A stretch of 60,328 nucleotides of DNA from an uncultured Clostridia bacterium (lineage in GTDB: Bacteria; Bacillota; Clostridia; Christensenellales; Aristaeellaceae): contig CAMVFE010000009.1 of assembly GCA_947166705.1 (NCBI GenBank), positions 1 through 60,328 of the forward strand, given 5' to 3'. The notes beneath the pieces were generated by a model, which ran no database searches, was not told the DNA's origin, and was given only the letters and a program-made list of their open reading frames with translations. Positions 58,760-60,328 of this stretch are shown one piece after another. The translations under genes were made by a program, and so were the position numbers. Within the stretch, counting starts at the first letter, position 1. Each line of letters begins with the position of its first letter.

Positions 58760-59527
58760 TCAGATCAAAATGATCCAGACGATCTTCCATACAATATGAG
58801 CGCCGGCGTGTGCCAGCATGGAATACTGGATGCCGTATCTGCGGTACAGATATCCGAAGGCCGCGCCGGCGGCTCCGTTCAGGAGAAAGCACCGCGCCAG
58901 AATCATCGGCGTAATTTCGCCAAACATCTGAATGGTAGACGGCAGATGGCACGCGGCAAAGAGAAGCGCGGCGATGATATTTGCCGCAATCACTACGCCC
59001 GTGGGCGGATTTGCTTCTCTGCGGAAAAAAACCTTCCACGCGGCAAAGACGATGAGCGACATCAGGAACAGTCTCAGCATGACCTCTTCAATCACGCCTC
59101 CATAGAGCACCGACGCCATCCAGTACGCAAACGACGGTTTTTCCTGATACATGGCCCCCACCTGAGGGATATGGTTCCTGAAACAGAACATATCCGTACA
59201 GAGAAGAAGGCCGGTCAGCAGCGCTGTCCCGAGAGCGGCCATGGTCGGCCTTTTTTCTGGCTTCAGCGGTTTCATGAGGCCGATTTTCCCGGAAAGAATA
59301 CAGCCGAAAAAGCCGCACAGGACGGCATAGATCACCGTCTGCAGGATGGTGCTCAGATAATAAAGGCTCAGATCGCTCCCGATTTGCGCCAGGACCTGAC
59401 GCTTCAGATCTTCGGTCATCTCCGTCCAGCTGCAGACCCCGCTGAAATACCCGCCGGCTATGGCGATGGGAATGAGCGCCAGGGCGAAGCGCAGCGGTTT
59501 TTGGTGCTTCCTGAAAAACGCTGTCAT
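58760..59527 (-). CDS. CPBP-family intramembrane metalloprotease
   Basis: 255 residues, about seven or eight helices. The Abi/CAAX-protease motifs are EEVMLR (Glu-Glu and Arg), FAACHLPS (His) and LAHAGAHIVW (His), the full active-site set. It may cleave a membrane protein or act as a bacteriocin-immunity-type protein. Its start overlaps the MerR stop by 4 bp, so the two are translationally coupled and probably work together. Confidence 0.88.
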   Translation of the reverse strand: MTAFFRKHQKPLRFALALIPIAIAGGYFSGVCSWTEMTEDLKRQVLAQIGSDLSLYYLSTILQTVIYAVLCGFFGCILSGKIGLMKPLKPEKRPTMAALGTALLTGLLLCTDMFCFRNHIPQVGAMYQEKPSFAYWMASVLYGGVIEEVMLRLFLMSLIVFAAWKVFFRREANPPTGVVIAANIIAALLFAACHLPSTIQMFGEITPMILARCFLLNGAAGAAFGYLYRRYGIQYSMLAHAGAHIVWKIVWIILI

Positions 59528-60249
59528 TTCCCATCACCTCCCCAGATCTCCACGCAGAAGCCTTTGCAGCCGCACTGAGTGCAGGTCAGCCTGCGGGTGG
59601 TCGGCGTATGATTCGCCCAGAAAGCTTCCTTCATCGTGGGTCTGAATACTTCATGGCATTCAGGGCAGATGTATTTGACATGCCGGAAGTAGTACCGGCT
59701 GACCACGGTACCCCAGGCGGCAGCCGCCAGGGCCCAGGCGGCAAACGGCCACCAGACGCCTTTCGTGATCCAGAGAATAATGGAGAACCATTGCAGCGCC
59801 GTGACCGGGATTCCGGTCAGGACCATCATCCAGCGCATCTTTTTCAGGTTTTTCCTGCCTTCCATAATGACAGCTATGTCACCGATGGTTTCGAAAGAGA
59901 ATGTCGTTTTGCTCTTCAAACCGTTTTTCAGTTCATGCAGTTTTTCCAGCTTCTCCTTCTTCCCGGCAATCTCATCCAGAAGGGCGGTCTCCTGCTGTTC
60001 AATCAGCAGCGAGATCACTTTCTCCGGATGCTCTTCCTTCAGGATCTGAGAAATCGCGTCGATCGGGATATCCAGTTCGCGCAGAAAACAGATAACCTTC
60101 AGCCGTTTCAGATCATCCTCTGAGTAGAGTCTTCTTCCGCCTTCGGACAGTTCGCTGGGGATCAGGATGCCTCTGGAATCATAATACTGAACCGTTCGGA
60201 CTGTGACGCCGCAGAGCTTTGCCAGCTCGCCCGTCGTGAATCTTGACAT
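59524..60249 (-). CDS. MerR-type regulator with membrane helices and C-terminal zinc ribbon
   Basis: 241 residues. Start MSRFTTGELAKLCGVTVRTV at 60249, seven bases after AAAGGAGGT. A MerR winged helix (about 1-70: YYDSRGILIPSELSEGGRRLY) and a coiled coil (about 75-120) are followed by two hydrophobic helices (WMMVLTGIPVTALQWFSIILW, and WWPFAAWALAAAAWGTVV). A four-Cys unit with CPEC and CTQC near the end follows, resembling a zinc ribbon. This suggests a membrane-tethered regulator. Confidence 0.85.
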   Translation of the reverse strand: MSRFTTGELAKLCGVTVRTVQYYDSRGILIPSELSEGGRRLYSEDDLKRLKVICFLRELDIPIDAISQILKEEHPEKVISLLIEQQETALLDEIAGKKEKLEKLHELKNGLKSKTTFSFETIGDIAVIMEGRKNLKKMRWMMVLTGIPVTALQWFSIILWITKGVWWPFAAWALAAAAWGTVVSRYYFRHVKYICPECHEVFRPTMKEAFWANHTPTTRRLTCTQCGCKGFCVEIWGGDGK

Positions 60250-60289
60250 AGCTTTCACCTCCTTTCGCCATGGATCCTACAACATGACG

Positions 60290-60316
60290 CTGCGTAACAA
60301 GCAATACATTACGCAG
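60290..60316. promoter_or_regulatory. Inverted repeat upstream of the MerR gene
   Basis: CTGCGTAA (60290-60297) and TTACGCAG (60309-60316) with 11 bases between. On the minus strand TTGCTT-N19-TAGGAT (60274-60304) overlaps it; the 19-bp spacing is what MerR-activated promoters use. Probable autoregulatory operator. Confidence 0.55.
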
Positions 60317-60328
60317 GGGGATTTTTAA

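Noticed and set aside
1-60328. CRISPR array, rRNA, prophage or complete insertion sequence
   Set aside because: No regularly spaced identical repeats with unique spacers, no rRNA sequence, no integrase, transposase or phage structural gene was seen.

Overview
The window looks like a high-GC member of the Clostridia (Bacillota). This is inferred from strong AAGGAGG-type ribosome binding sites, frequent GTG and TTG starts, sigma-A promoters of the TTGACA-N17-TATAAT kind, PadR/DUF2812, RecD2, a short HisG paired with HisZ, and a mreBCD-PBP2-MinD-RodA cluster. A gut or rumen Christensenellales-like organism would fit, but genus cannot be read from the sequence. Genes are packed tightly with many 4-bp ATGA overlaps. 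Because the DNA is GC-rich, long open frames lie antisense to most real genes.

Layout. (1) 1-4923, minus: a shikimate/tyrosine operon tyrA-aroB-aroA-aroC-aroE, with aroE cut by the window edge. (2) 5065-13820, plus: maf-mreB-mreC-mreD-PBP2-minD-rodA, a rod-shape and cell-wall elongation operon ending in a strong terminator. (3) 13857-18690: recD2 (minus), a pair of CAT-anticodon tRNAs (initiator and elongator Met), a WYL regulator, and an autoregulated padR-DUF2812 pair with two visible palindromic operators. (4) 18790-28494: a large secreted M4-type metalloprotease, DNA polymerase IV, a GH127 glycosidase, and an 861-residue protein joining PARG-like, ADP-ribosylglycohydrolase-like and NADAR-like domains. 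(5) 28612-31541: a promoter, a 34-codon leader ORF and an intrinsic terminator ahead of a three-gene ABC exporter, which together look like a transcription attenuator. (6) 31687-40841, minus: a complete histidine operon hisZ-G-D-C-B-H-A-F-IE-K with a PHP-domain gene at its end. (7) 41015-47311: an SH3b-repeat secreted protein (plus), then a GH2 beta-galactosidase, a C39-like lipoprotein, a ComB-family phosphatase and a 35-aa peptide (minus). (8) 47339-57936: an XRE-S24 (LexA-like) repressor gene diverging from a ten-gene Mrp/Mbh-like cation/proton antiporter operon with four antiporter-type subunits and no redox module. Two similar 17-bp operators lie between the two promoters. (9) 58025-60316, minus: a double zinc-ribbon protein, then a MerR regulator with predicted membrane and zinc-ribbon parts, translationally coupled to a CPBP intramembrane protease.

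Two themes cut across the genes. One is a family of short imperfect palindromes (arms like GGAACGA/TCGTTCC with a GGGACGGTCC core). It occurs at four loci, at two of them as head-to-tail doublets, and at one it supplies the stop codon of the PARG-ARH-NADAR gene. The other is a recurring short tandem duplication of the 3-prime end of a gene into the adjoining spacer (tyrA, mreD, hisF, hisD), sometimes multiplying ribosome binding sites.

The most interesting loci are the triple ADP-ribose-processing fusion, the antiporter operon with its shared operators, and the leader-peptide attenuator before the ABC exporter.
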